From Moraxellaceae bacterium (lineage in GTDB: Bacteria; Pseudomonadota; Gammaproteobacteria; Pseudomonadales; Moraxellaceae), in the NCBI GenBank assembly GCA_003543245.1, contig DPJB01000037.1, forward strand, positions 448-37,891: a stretch of 37,444 bases of DNA. The letters run 5' to 3'. This document shows positions 8,166 to 15,550 of the stretch, one piece after another; position 1 is the stretch's first letter, and the number at the start of each line of letters is the position of its first letter. The translations under genes and the position numbers were made by a program. The notes below the pieces were generated by a model. The model had not been told where the DNA came from and searched no databases. It was given only the letters and a program-made list of their open reading frames with translations.

Positions 8166-10463
8166 TTACTTGTTCCGGTAGCTTTCCGGCTTGATCAGGA
8201 AGTGGGCAAACGCAGGGATCAGCAACAGCGCCCCCACCATGTTCCAGATCAGCATTGCAGTGAAAAGCATACCCATATCCGCCTGGAACTTGATCGGAGA
8301 GAAGACCCACGTGAACACGCCGATAGAGAGTGTCACACCTGTAAACATCACCGCCTTGCCCGTACTGGCCAGCGTAGCCAGATAAGCATCCTTGAGTGAC
8401 ATATGCTGTTCTTTCAGCAGCGACTCCAGTTTGGAGAAGATATACAGGCCATAGTCAACACCGATGCCAACACCCAGTGCGATTACCGGCAGAGTCGCGA
8501 CCTTGATACCAATCCCCAACCACACCATGAGGGCATTACAAAGTGCCGACGTAATCACGAGAGGGAACACAATACAGAACACAGGGCGCCATGACCGGTA
8601 GGCAAAGAAACAGATCGCTACAACTACCAGATAAACCAGCACAACCATTGGAATGTTTTTACTGGAGATCTCATCATTGGTTGCGGCCTCGATCCCTGCG
8701 TTACCAGAGGCCAACAGGAACTTGACCTGGTCGGTATTGTTTTCCTTGGCAAACGCCTTCACTGCATCGGTCACACGAATAAGCGTTTCGGCCTTATGGT
8801 CGTCAAGAAAGACAAACACAGGAATCAGGCTACAACTACCGTTATAAAGCTCTTTAACGTAGTTGGCAGACTCGTTCAGTACAGCATCGTTATCAACAAG
8901 AGTGGACCACTTGAGGTTGCCCTCATTAAAGCCGGTCTGAATCCGCTTGACTGCTGTAGTCAACGACTGCGCTGATTGTACGCCAGCGACATTTTCCAGA
9001 CGCCACTGCAGGCGATCAACTGCCTCCAGAGCCATATAACTGGCACACATCTGCTCTGGCGTCTCCACCAGCACTACGAGCACATCAGCACTGATCGAAT
9101 AATTTGAGGTAATGAAAAGGTCATCCATGTTGTAGCGGGAGTCCGGATGCAACTCAGGAGCGCCACGATCAAGATCACCAATTTTGGCATCTTTACCCAC
9201 TATCAGACCAACAGCCAACAGCACGACAGCAAGAGCAACACCAATCGTTGCGGGAAGGCGCCGGGTCATGCCCGACATTAATTGCCACAACTTTGGTGGA
9301 TTGCTCTGAGCCTTTCTCAGCTTATGAAGGGCTGGCTCACTGATCTTCACATAGGACATGATGATTGGAAGCATCATGAAGTTGGTGAAGGCAATCATCG
9401 CCGTACCAATACTTGCTGAAATAGCCAACGCCTTGATGACATCAACTTCAATAATCAGCAGTGTCAGAAAGCCAAGAATATCTGTTGTCAGTGCCAGAGA
9501 GCCTGCCTTGAACAGTGACAGGAAAGACTTGCGAACAGCCACTTCGTTATCGGCACCATTGGCAACCTCGATAGAAATGGCATTCACAATCTGGACAGAG
9601 TGACTGACAGCAATCGCAAAGACGACAAAGGGAACCAGCATGGAATAGGGATCAAGTCCAAATCCAAGCATATTGACAATGCCAAGCTGCCAGATCACCG
9701 CACAGATGGAGCAGGCAACAATGGCAACGGCACTCTTGAAGTCGCGGAAATCCCACAGCAGCAACAGAAAAGTGATGATGGCGGCAGCAAGGAAAAAGAA
9801 GGCAATCTTGCTGGCACCCTCAATGAGGTCACCAACCTTCTTGGCAAAACCGATAATATGAATTTCTACATTCGGATTCTGTGTCTCGAACTTGCTACGC
9901 ATTTCTTCGAGCTTTTCAGAAAGATCCTTGTAGTTGATCTTTTCACCTTCAAGCAGCGGGATCTGGACGATGGTTGATTTGAAGTCATCGGCCACCAGTC
10001 GGCCTACCTGGCCAGATCGCAGGATATTGCTACGAAGGACATCCATGCCCTGAGCAGTCCCGTCATACCCCTGTGTGACCTCCCCACCCTGGAATCCATC
10101 CTTGGTGACCTCACTCCAACGCACGGTCGGGGTCCACAACGACTTCAGCTTTGAGCGATCAACACCAGGAAAATAAAATACTTCGTCTGTGACATTCTTG
10201 ACCGTCTCAAGGTACTGAGGGTCAAAAATATCGCCTTTCTTTACTTCAATGGCAACCTTGATGTCATTGCCGAGACCAAGATCATCCTTGTGCTTGAGCA
10301 AATTCTTGATGTACTCATGCTGAAGCGGAACCATCTTCTCCAGCGTGGTTTCTGCCTTCAGGTCCATTACCTGCCACAACATGAAAGCCGTGACCAGGAC
10401 AAACACGACAGCAATGGCGCGACGAGCGCCAAGAATCATGTCTTCAAGCTGCGAAATGTTCAT
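8166..10463 (-). CDS. RND-superfamily (MMPL-type) inner-membrane permease
   Basis: 765 residues with the two-fold repeat of a minimal RND/MMPL exporter: TM1 at about residues 15-33, a large periplasmic domain (35-215), a cluster of membrane segments (about 218-372), a second repeat starting at about 405-423, a periplasmic domain (425-602) and the last segments (603-757). GVGIGVDYGLYIF (664-676) carries the Asp-Tyr pair (D670/Y671) of MMPL proteins; the equivalent place in the first half reads AVSHSVQ (His288). Such proteins move hydrophobic or lipid-like molecules using the proton gradient (HpnN and MmpL are examples). It follows the YCF48-like gene by 24 bases and is the last gene of the DUF1302-DUF1329-YCF48-MMPL cluster. 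The substrate cannot be read from the sequence. Confidence 0.88.
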   Translation of the reverse strand: MNISQLEDMILGARRAIAVVFVLVTAFMLWQVMDLKAETTLEKMVPLQHEYIKNLLKHKDDLGLGNDIKVAIEVKKGDIFDPQYLETVKNVTDEVFYFPGVDRSKLKSLWTPTVRWSEVTKDGFQGGEVTQGYDGTAQGMDVLRSNILRSGQVGRLVADDFKSTIVQIPLLEGEKINYKDLSEKLEEMRSKFETQNPNVEIHIIGFAKKVGDLIEGASKIAFFFLAAAIITFLLLLWDFRDFKSAVAIVACSICAVIWQLGIVNMLGFGLDPYSMLVPFVVFAIAVSHSVQIVNAISIEVANGADNEVAVRKSFLSLFKAGSLALTTDILGFLTLLIIEVDVIKALAISASIGTAMIAFTNFMMLPIIMSYVKISEPALHKLRKAQSNPPKLWQLMSGMTRRLPATIGVALAVVLLAVGLIVGKDAKIGDLDRGAPELHPDSRYNMDDLFITSNYSISADVLVVLVETPEQMCASYMALEAVDRLQWRLENVAGVQSAQSLTTAVKRIQTGFNEGNLKWSTLVDNDAVLNESANYVKELYNGSCSLIPVFVFLDDHKAETLIRVTDAVKAFAKENNTDQVKFLLASGNAGIEAATNDEISSKNIPMVVLVYLVVVAICFFAYRSWRPVFCIVFPLVITSALCNALMVWLGIGIKVATLPVIALGVGIGVDYGLYIFSKLESLLKEQHMSLKDAYLATLASTGKAVMFTGVTLSIGVFTWVFSPIKFQADMGMLFTAMLIWNMVGALLLIPAFAHFLIKPESYRNK

Positions 10464-10487
10464 TATTTTGCGATTCCTGACGGTTAC

Positions 10488-11474
10488 TTACTTGCCCGCG
10501 GGCAGGACTTTCACACCACCCTCACCCACTGTGACTGCTCCACCATTTGGCAGAGGCTGCACCGCGACAATTGATTGCCTGTCGCCCCTGGTTTCCGGAA
10601 TGAAATTCAAGCCGCTGTCACGGGCATTGAGTATCACACCGGCATTACCAACCGCGATAACATGGCCACTGTCGAGCAATACTGCATCGTTGATCCCGGA
10701 GGTCACGCCGGTTGGAACCTGTTGCCAGGTATTTCCCTGATCAGCCGAACGAAATACGCGACCTTGCAGACCGTACACAAGCAGCATATTGGGCGACACA
10801 CTTGTAATCCCGAAGAATGACCCATCAAAAGGAGAGGTCAGACCCGACCATGTAGCACCACGATCCAGTGAACGGAAAAGAATGCCCCGCTCACCCGCCA
10901 CGATAATAGTGGATGTTCCAGGCAGGCCCATCACCGCATTCAGGTGAGCACCATCGGGATTGGCGATTGCTTCTGATACATCCGTCCATGAAGAACCACC
11001 GTCCGTAGTCTTCAGAAAGTAGCCATAGGCCCCGACAGCAAACCCGGTCATATTATCTGCAAACCAGACATCCATTAACGGAAAACCAGCCTTCTCATCT
11101 GAAATCAACTTGTCCGAGCGCTGCAGCCGCCATGTGGCACCGGCATCCGAGCTGTACAAAATCACACCATTGTGCCCAACAGCCCAGCCCTCCTGGGCAT
11201 TGGGAAAGCTGAGACCTGTAAGCATGGCAGAAACAGGCACCTTGGCCTGCATCCAGTTTTTTCCAGCATCATCGGAGTAAAGGATATGTCCCCTCTCCCC
11301 CACAGCAACCAGGCGTTTTCCTGCATAGGCAATATCAGTCATCAGGGAGCGACTGGCTTTTGCTGACATTATTGCGGGACGATCAACGGCTGACACAGGT
11401 GCGGCATGGGCACCTGATACCATAAAGCCGCCAATTGTCATCAGGGTAATACCCAAAACTTCTCGGAGTTTCAT
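10488..11474 (-). CDS. YCF48-like beta-propeller protein, exported
   Basis: 328 residues from ATG 11472-11474, chosen because it gives a Sec signal peptide (MKLREVLGITLMTIGGFMVSGAHA, cut after residue 24). The frame is open 19 codons further upstream, but that extension would spoil the signal. The mature part holds about six BNR/Asp-box-like repeats, each with a SxDxGxxW core: SDDAGKNW, SSDAGATW, TTDGGSSW, SLDRGATW, SADQGNTW, and a degenerate ARDSGLNF. This is the pattern of the YCF48/HCF136 propeller family. A periplasmic binding or assembly-scaffold role is inferred. It lies 24 bases before the MMPL permease gene, so the two are probably translated from one mRNA and the proteins may act together. 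Confidence 0.87.
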   Translation of the reverse strand: MKLREVLGITLMTIGGFMVSGAHAAPVSAVDRPAIMSAKASRSLMTDIAYAGKRLVAVGERGHILYSDDAGKNWMQAKVPVSAMLTGLSFPNAQEGWAVGHNGVILYSSDAGATWRLQRSDKLISDEKAGFPLMDVWFADNMTGFAVGAYGYFLKTTDGGSSWTDVSEAIANPDGAHLNAVMGLPGTSTIIVAGERGILFRSLDRGATWSGLTSPFDGSFFGITSVSPNMLLVYGLQGRVFRSADQGNTWQQVPTGVTSGINDAVLLDSGHVIAVGNAGVILNARDSGLNFIPETRGDRQSIVAVQPLPNGGAVTVGEGGVKVLPAGK

Positions 11475-11530
11475 AACCAACCTTGGACGATAATTAGTAA
11501 CCAGATTGCCCTCGGAAAACGAGGGACACA

Positions 11531-11565
11531 AGAAAAAGCCGGAAACATCAGATCCGGCTTTTTCT
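11531..11565. terminator. Bidirectional terminator-like hairpin between DUF1329 and YCF48 genes
   Basis: Arms AGAAAAAGCCGGA (11531-11543) and TCCGGCTTTTTCT (11553-11565) form a 13-bp stem with a 9-nt loop, with A/T tracts inside the stem on both sides. On the minus strand it falls 20 bases after the DUF1329 stop and 57 bases before the YCF48-like start. It could end most transcripts of the first two genes while letting some read through. Confidence 0.78.
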
Positions 11566-11584
11566 CAGTCACATTACTTGATGA

Positions 11585-12970
11585 TCACCGGGTACCACGA
11601 CGACGGAGTGCTGCCGGCGTGAAGTATTCATCGCTAGGCACTGGCTGACTGAAGTCAACAATCTTGTCTTCTTCATTATCCAGCTGCTGAACATGGTAAC
11701 GACGAGCCTGCAAGTCATGGAACACGTCAAGCGCAGACCAGGTCAATGGCATTTCATAGAAGTTCTTGAGGTATGCCATGCTTACGCGCCACAGATCACC
11801 GCGACCATCATATTGATCAGCAATCGCAATATTCCAGGAGTCCTCATCAAGATAGAAGCGGCGCTTCGAGTAGATATGACGCTCACCAGCGGCCAGTGTC
11901 CCTTCCACGATCCAGACACGGTGCAACTCATAGCGCAAATACCCCGGGTGTGGGTGACCTGGCTGCAACAACTGCTTGTAGGTGATCGAGTTATGATCAA
12001 CCTTGTAGTTGTTGTAAGGAATATAGATTTCCTTCTTGCCAATCAGCTTCCACTCGTATTTGTCTGGCGCACCGTTGTACATATCGGTGTCGTCAGCAGT
12101 ACGGAGGCCATCAGAGGCTGCAATCGGGGTGTCATACGACAGATTAGGCGCCTGACGGACACGACGCTGTCCGGCGTTATAACCCCAGGCTTGACGCTGC
12201 TGTTTGCGCTGATCCAGTGTTTCATGCACGAGCACTGCACCACCAGCCAGTCGTGCCGGAGCAGTTGTAAATGAGAGGTAGTAAAACAATACGTTGTCGA
12301 GTTCTGCCAGCGACTTGTACTGCTTGTGGTAGTTGCGGAAGGATACTTCCTGCTGCGATGTTACCAGCGAGAAAGAGCCATTACGCTGCACCGACACTTC
12401 CGATGCCTTACGAACCACGTACTCACCACGGTAACGGGTGATGTGATTCCAGAGAATCTGTAATGCCTGCTCACTGTTGCTACCTGATGGAATCGGGAAC
12501 GGCGTTCCACCGATGCAACCATCAATACCCCAGTCCCTCACCGTTGCCGTTGTGGCGCACTTGAATGTGTTGTCATAAAGACGCTGAGGCAGTGCAGCTG
12601 TACGACGTGAAGGATATACAAACATCTTGTATGTATCCGGATACGTCCGGAACAGGGCCTTCTGCCCTTCCGACAACTTGTCAGCATACTGGTTCATGTT
12701 TTTGGAGGTAATCACAAACAGATGCTTGTCGCTGACAAACGGGTCCGGGTGATGGTCACCTGGCTTGTAGTTTGGAAATGGTGACTTTGTGATCCCACCA
12801 GTCCAAGCAGGAATGGTGCCTTCTGCATTGCCTGCCTTTTCACCACCAACAGGCATCAGAGTGGTTTTCAGCTTACCGGCTTCAGCGGCAGAAACGGCAG
12901 CTTGCGCAGAAGTTGCAGTAGCCAGTCCTACTGCAAACGCCGTTCCGAGCCATGCTATTTTTTTCAACAT
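11585..12970 (-). CDS. DUF1329 family periplasmic protein
   Basis: 461 residues with a clear Sec signal peptide (MLKKIAWLGTAFAVGLATATSAQA, cut after residue 24) and no lipobox. The mature protein has the family hallmarks of DUF1329: an early GGITKSPFPNYKPGDHHPDPF segment (split across residues about 58-80), repeated WKLIGKKEIYIPYNNY and LRYELHRVWIVEGTL strands, and YSKRRFYLDEDSW near the C-terminus. These strands resemble the LolA/LolB-type lipid-carrier fold to which the family is often related. It probably binds a hydrophobic ligand in the periplasm. It is followed by the YCF48/MMPL pair and preceded by the DUF1302 barrel. Family assignment is good; function is not established. Confidence 0.87.
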   Translation of the reverse strand: MLKKIAWLGTAFAVGLATATSAQAAVSAAEAGKLKTTLMPVGGEKAGNAEGTIPAWTGGITKSPFPNYKPGDHHPDPFVSDKHLFVITSKNMNQYADKLSEGQKALFRTYPDTYKMFVYPSRRTAALPQRLYDNTFKCATTATVRDWGIDGCIGGTPFPIPSGSNSEQALQILWNHITRYRGEYVVRKASEVSVQRNGSFSLVTSQQEVSFRNYHKQYKSLAELDNVLFYYLSFTTAPARLAGGAVLVHETLDQRKQQRQAWGYNAGQRRVRQAPNLSYDTPIAASDGLRTADDTDMYNGAPDKYEWKLIGKKEIYIPYNNYKVDHNSITYKQLLQPGHPHPGYLRYELHRVWIVEGTLAAGERHIYSKRRFYLDEDSWNIAIADQYDGRGDLWRVSMAYLKNFYEMPLTWSALDVFHDLQARRYHVQQLDNEEDKIVDFSQPVPSDEYFTPAALRRRGTR

Positions 12971-12982
12971 GATTCAACCCTC

Positions 12983-13004
12983 AAAAAATACAGAGAATCT
13001 CTGT
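12983..13004 (-). terminator. Small hairpin with T6 run just before the DUF1329 start
   Basis: Arms ACAGAGA (12990-12996) and TCTCTGT (12998-13004) form a near-continuous dyad that on the minus strand runs into TTTTTT (12983-12988). It ends 13 bases before the DUF1329 ATG, so it could reduce read-through or mask the ribosome-binding site. It is weaker than the neighbouring hairpin at 13015-13047. Confidence 0.45.
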
Positions 13005-13047
13005 AAAAAACCATGGATGCAGGCAGACATGATGTCTGCCTGCATCC
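13005..13047 (-). terminator. Long hairpin after DUF1302 with trailing T run
   Basis: A dyad with 16-bp complementary arms, GGATGCAGGCAGACAT (13015-13030) and its complement at 13032-13047; a practical stem would be about 14 bp with a 5-nt loop. On the minus strand it lies 31 bases past the DUF1302 stop and is followed after four bases by TTTTTT (13005-13010). It is a likely partial terminator or a 3'-end stabiliser for the DUF1302 message. Confidence 0.72.
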
Positions 13048-13078
13048 CCGCAATCCTTTCAGATTGCCAAGAACGAAA

Positions 13079-15052
13079 TCAGAACGAGTATTTGAGCACC
13101 AAAGTAAGATTGTCACGATCAGCCAACAGGTTGCTGGCCTCAGCACCCCAGAATGAGTTATATGCAACCCCAACCTCTAGCTCCTGATTATAGATAGCAT
13201 TCACGCCCACCGTTCCGGACTTGCGATTTTCATGAAAGTTGCCAGTACGATGAGAGTTCCCGTCTACATCATGAGCAAAACGAATCACCGGATTCAGTGC
13301 AATACCAAAAAATGCATCGTTATAGGTAGCAGAGAGTACTGCGCGATAGCCCCAAGAGAAATTATCCAGATAATCATTGGATGGCCCCTCTTCCGGAACC
13401 GAAGCGCTATAGGGAGCTTCAAGATTCAGCAAAGAAGCCGTGGAGGCATAACGCTTGTCTTCGCCATCAGGGAGGTATGCACCACCCACTTCAAGCACGC
13501 CAACTACTTGATCCGCAGCAAACAAAGGGCCAAAATTATTGATGGCAACAAGATCAAAGTTATAAGACTCCAACTCAACCCAGTCACGCACAACCGTACT
13601 GGCACCGAATGCCTGCCCGTCGTTTAGCACTGAACCAGCCGTGGCGGTACCACCATTGCCTATAACAGCAGCATTCAAAGTATTATAGGCCACCAAATTA
13701 TCACCAAGCTCAGCCAGAATCACATCGTTCGGGCGGTAAGCCAGCTCGCCGGAAACAGAAAGATCGCCAACTGTTGTGCTAAATGAGAGGCCGATCATCT
13801 GGATGTCTTCAGGATAAACAAGCTGATAGCGTGTGGTGTCCAGATAGTGCGCCGCATTTATGCCAATAGCACAACTTGCAAGCAAACCACCTCCAGCAAC
13901 ACATGCATTTACAGCAGCCACAGCGGCCGGGTTACCCTTCTGGTAACCATTAGCCTCTCCGGTAATTGCTTGCGCCACCGGCTTGTGGCTGTGGTAGTTA
14001 ATGTAGTAAAGGCCATACTCAGTATTTTCGGTGTTGTAACGAAACGCCAATCCATACTGACCACCTGCATCGACACTTCGATCAGAGTAACGATCATTGG
14101 TCAACACCGCACTGGTTACGCCATATTTAACGGTGTTGTAAATTTGCCCCACCGTTTGCAACGCAGATCCTTCCAGGTTTACAAGAATCCGGTTGGCGCC
14201 ATCACCGGCAAAAGCATCATCAGTCGAATAATAGGTACCTACGCCATCTGCTTCGGAGTAATCCCAGTCAAACTGAAAAAATGCCTCCATGCTCAGGCTA
14301 TCAGCCAGCTCATAGGACGCATAAATCATCGGCAACGGCAAAAGCGCTTCGCGCACTTCGGCCCCAGGCAGGCGTAGCTTGGAGAGAGATACTGGATTAG
14401 CATTGTTGATGCCTTCTTGCAGGAAAAGGGCTTCACCCCAGTTAATCACCTGCTCACCAAGACGCACATTGAGCGCTCGATCACCCATCATGAAATTGCC
14501 ATAGACATAGGCATCGAGAAAGCGGGCATCACTCGTAACTCGTTCATCCAGTTCCTTGGGAAATCCACAACCATTCACATTGGTTGTACTCTGGGCATTA
14601 CAACTAGCCGAATTGGGAAAGTTGTTACCTGTGCTTGAGCGATTGGGGAATTCGTCAGCAAGCACTGTGTCATAGAAGGCGGTGCCACGAACAAAGACAC
14701 CATAATTACCAGCCTTCAACTCCAGGTCCGAGGTTATCTTGAATACACTGCTGATAGGCTTGCTGTCATTGTCAAAATTGGCATCGCCGTCACTCTTGTT
14801 AATGAAGGTACGACGGTTATCTGCAATAGCTGCCGCATAGGTGGGGTAAAGAGTTGCCAACTTGGTGTCCTGATCTTCCATACGCCAACCCGTACCATAA
14901 GACACCGTGGTATCCAGTGCCCCCGTCACGGCACCAAGATTAAGCTCGAACGCAGACGCCGTACTTACTGCCAGCGGCAGAACCGTGGCCAGCGCAAAGC
15001 CAGCGGCGCGGGGGGCCATGCTAAGTGACTGCAGACTATGCTTCTTTTTCAT
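13079..15052 (-). CDS. DUF1302 family outer-membrane beta-barrel protein
   Basis: 657 residues from ATG 15050-15052, preceded by GGAG seven bases upstream. This start gives a signal peptide (MKKKHSLQSL ... LAVSTASA, cut after residue 34, then FELNLG). The frame is open a further 42 codons upstream, but that stretch looks non-coding. The mature protein shows alternating amphipathic strands, many aromatic residues (GTGWRMED, LNVRLGEQVINWGEALF, FQFDWDYSEADGVGTYYSTDD, LAFRYNTENTEYGLYYINYHSHKP) and ends LTLVLKYSF with the C-terminal Phe needed for BAM-mediated insertion. Two loops contain Cys pairs that may form disulfides. It probably forms the outer-membrane channel for the adjacent DUF1329-YCF48-MMPL genes. 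A porin-like role is inferred; the substrate is unknown. Confidence 0.87.
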   Translation of the reverse strand: MKKKHSLQSLSMAPRAAGFALATVLPLAVSTASAFELNLGAVTGALDTTVSYGTGWRMEDQDTKLATLYPTYAAAIADNRRTFINKSDGDANFDNDSKPISSVFKITSDLELKAGNYGVFVRGTAFYDTVLADEFPNRSSTGNNFPNSASCNAQSTTNVNGCGFPKELDERVTSDARFLDAYVYGNFMMGDRALNVRLGEQVINWGEALFLQEGINNANPVSLSKLRLPGAEVREALLPLPMIYASYELADSLSMEAFFQFDWDYSEADGVGTYYSTDDAFAGDGANRILVNLEGSALQTVGQIYNTVKYGVTSAVLTNDRYSDRSVDAGGQYGLAFRYNTENTEYGLYYINYHSHKPVAQAITGEANGYQKGNPAAVAAVNACVAGGGLLASCAIGINAAHYLDTTRYQLVYPEDIQMIGLSFSTTVGDLSVSGELAYRPNDVILAELGDNLVAYNTLNAAVIGNGGTATAGSVLNDGQAFGASTVVRDWVELESYNFDLVAINNFGPLFAADQVVGVLEVGGAYLPDGEDKRYASTASLLNLEAPYSASVPEEGPSNDYLDNFSWGYRAVLSATYNDAFFGIALNPVIRFAHDVDGNSHRTGNFHENRKSGTVGVNAIYNQELEVGVAYNSFWGAEASNLLADRDNLTLVLKYSF

Positions 15053-15205
15053 GTCGGTGCTCCGAACGAGATGTTTTGTGTTGTGGTGTTTGTTTTTTTG
15101 GCTGCTTTTTGGAGCTATGTATACGTCTGCAATACACGTGCCTGGGGCCTTCACCACAAAAACACGTACTGCATCCATGAACTCACGATTCGTGACATTT
15201 CATGC

Positions 15206-15239
15206 ATCAATATTGACATTAGCTAATGTCAATATTGAT
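15206..15239. promoter_or_regulatory. Perfect 34-bp palindrome upstream of DUF1302
   Basis: The arm ATCAATATTGACATTAG (15206-15222) is followed directly by its exact reverse complement (15223-15239), with no spacer. It lies 154 bases before the DUF1302 start codon. A TTGACA -35-like hexamer is embedded in each arm. There is no U run, so a terminator is unlikely; a high-affinity operator for a dimeric or tetrameric regulator is the simplest reading. The regulator is not encoded nearby. Confidence 0.7.
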
Positions 15240-15240
15240 C

Positions 15241-15279
15241 TGGACGTATTTATAGCTTTTCCTTGATGCTATACGTCCA
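15241..15279. repeat. Second inverted repeat next to the 34-bp palindrome
   Basis: TGGACGTA (15241-15248) pairs with TACGTCCA (15272-15279), and inside them TAGC (15253-15256) pairs with GCTA (15268-15271), giving 12 paired bases with a 4-nt bulge and an 11-nt loop. Only one base separates it from the 34-bp palindrome. It may be a second protein site or a cruciform-prone element. Confidence 0.5.
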
Positions 15280-15323
15280 ATTGCGCATTTATACCCTTTG
15301 TTTTTTATAAAGAAAACCGGGAA

Positions 15324-15414
15324 GTCTGACCCTGAAGTTCTTTAGACACTTTTATGACGATTACAACTCGTATCCTGTCTGACAATGCCAGATAACGCTG
15401 GCAAATTGTCTGAC
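15324..15414. repeat. Three GTCTGAC direct repeats upstream of DUF1302
   Basis: Identical 7-mers at 15324-15330, 15377-15383 and 15408-15414, spaced 53 and 31 bases apart (about five and three helical turns). They could be activator sites on the distal side of the promoter, but short 7-mers can recur by chance. Confidence 0.35.
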
Positions 15415-15550
15415 CAGACCATTCGGTCCAAGACCGACTTCCGCCTCTCTCATGTAATAACTGTAGTTCATCAACAAGAGACCGCCAGCTGTCCGAAACC
15501 CTGAAATGTCGTCTTTTTGGGCTCATAAATACAGGCAAGCACATCGATAC

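Larger units (their letters stand above)
15053..15550. other. Non-coding region of 498 bases upstream of DUF1302
   Basis: Between the pepN stop (15551) and the DUF1302 start (15052) there is no convincing gene. A 79-codon open frame on the minus strand (15305-15544) has no recognisable domain and no good ribosome-binding site. The region is AT-rich in its middle and holds a perfect 34-bp palindrome (15206-15239), a second inverted repeat (15241-15279) and three GTCTGAC repeats (15324-15414). It is most likely the control region of the DUF1302 cluster. Confidence 0.75.

Noticed and set aside
13015..13047. Possible insertion-sequence end or repeat element
   Set aside because: Although it is a long dyad, there is no transposase, no target duplication and no second copy; its position after a stop codon fits an RNA hairpin.
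15053..15178. N-terminal extension of DUF1302 by 42 residues
   Set aside because: The start at 15052 gives a proper signal peptide and has a GGAG ribosome-binding site; the extension would block export.
15305..15544. 79-codon open frame on the minus strand between pepN and DUF1302
   Set aside because: No recognisable domain, no convincing ribosome-binding site, odd composition, and it overlaps the GTCTGAC repeats; better read as control DNA.
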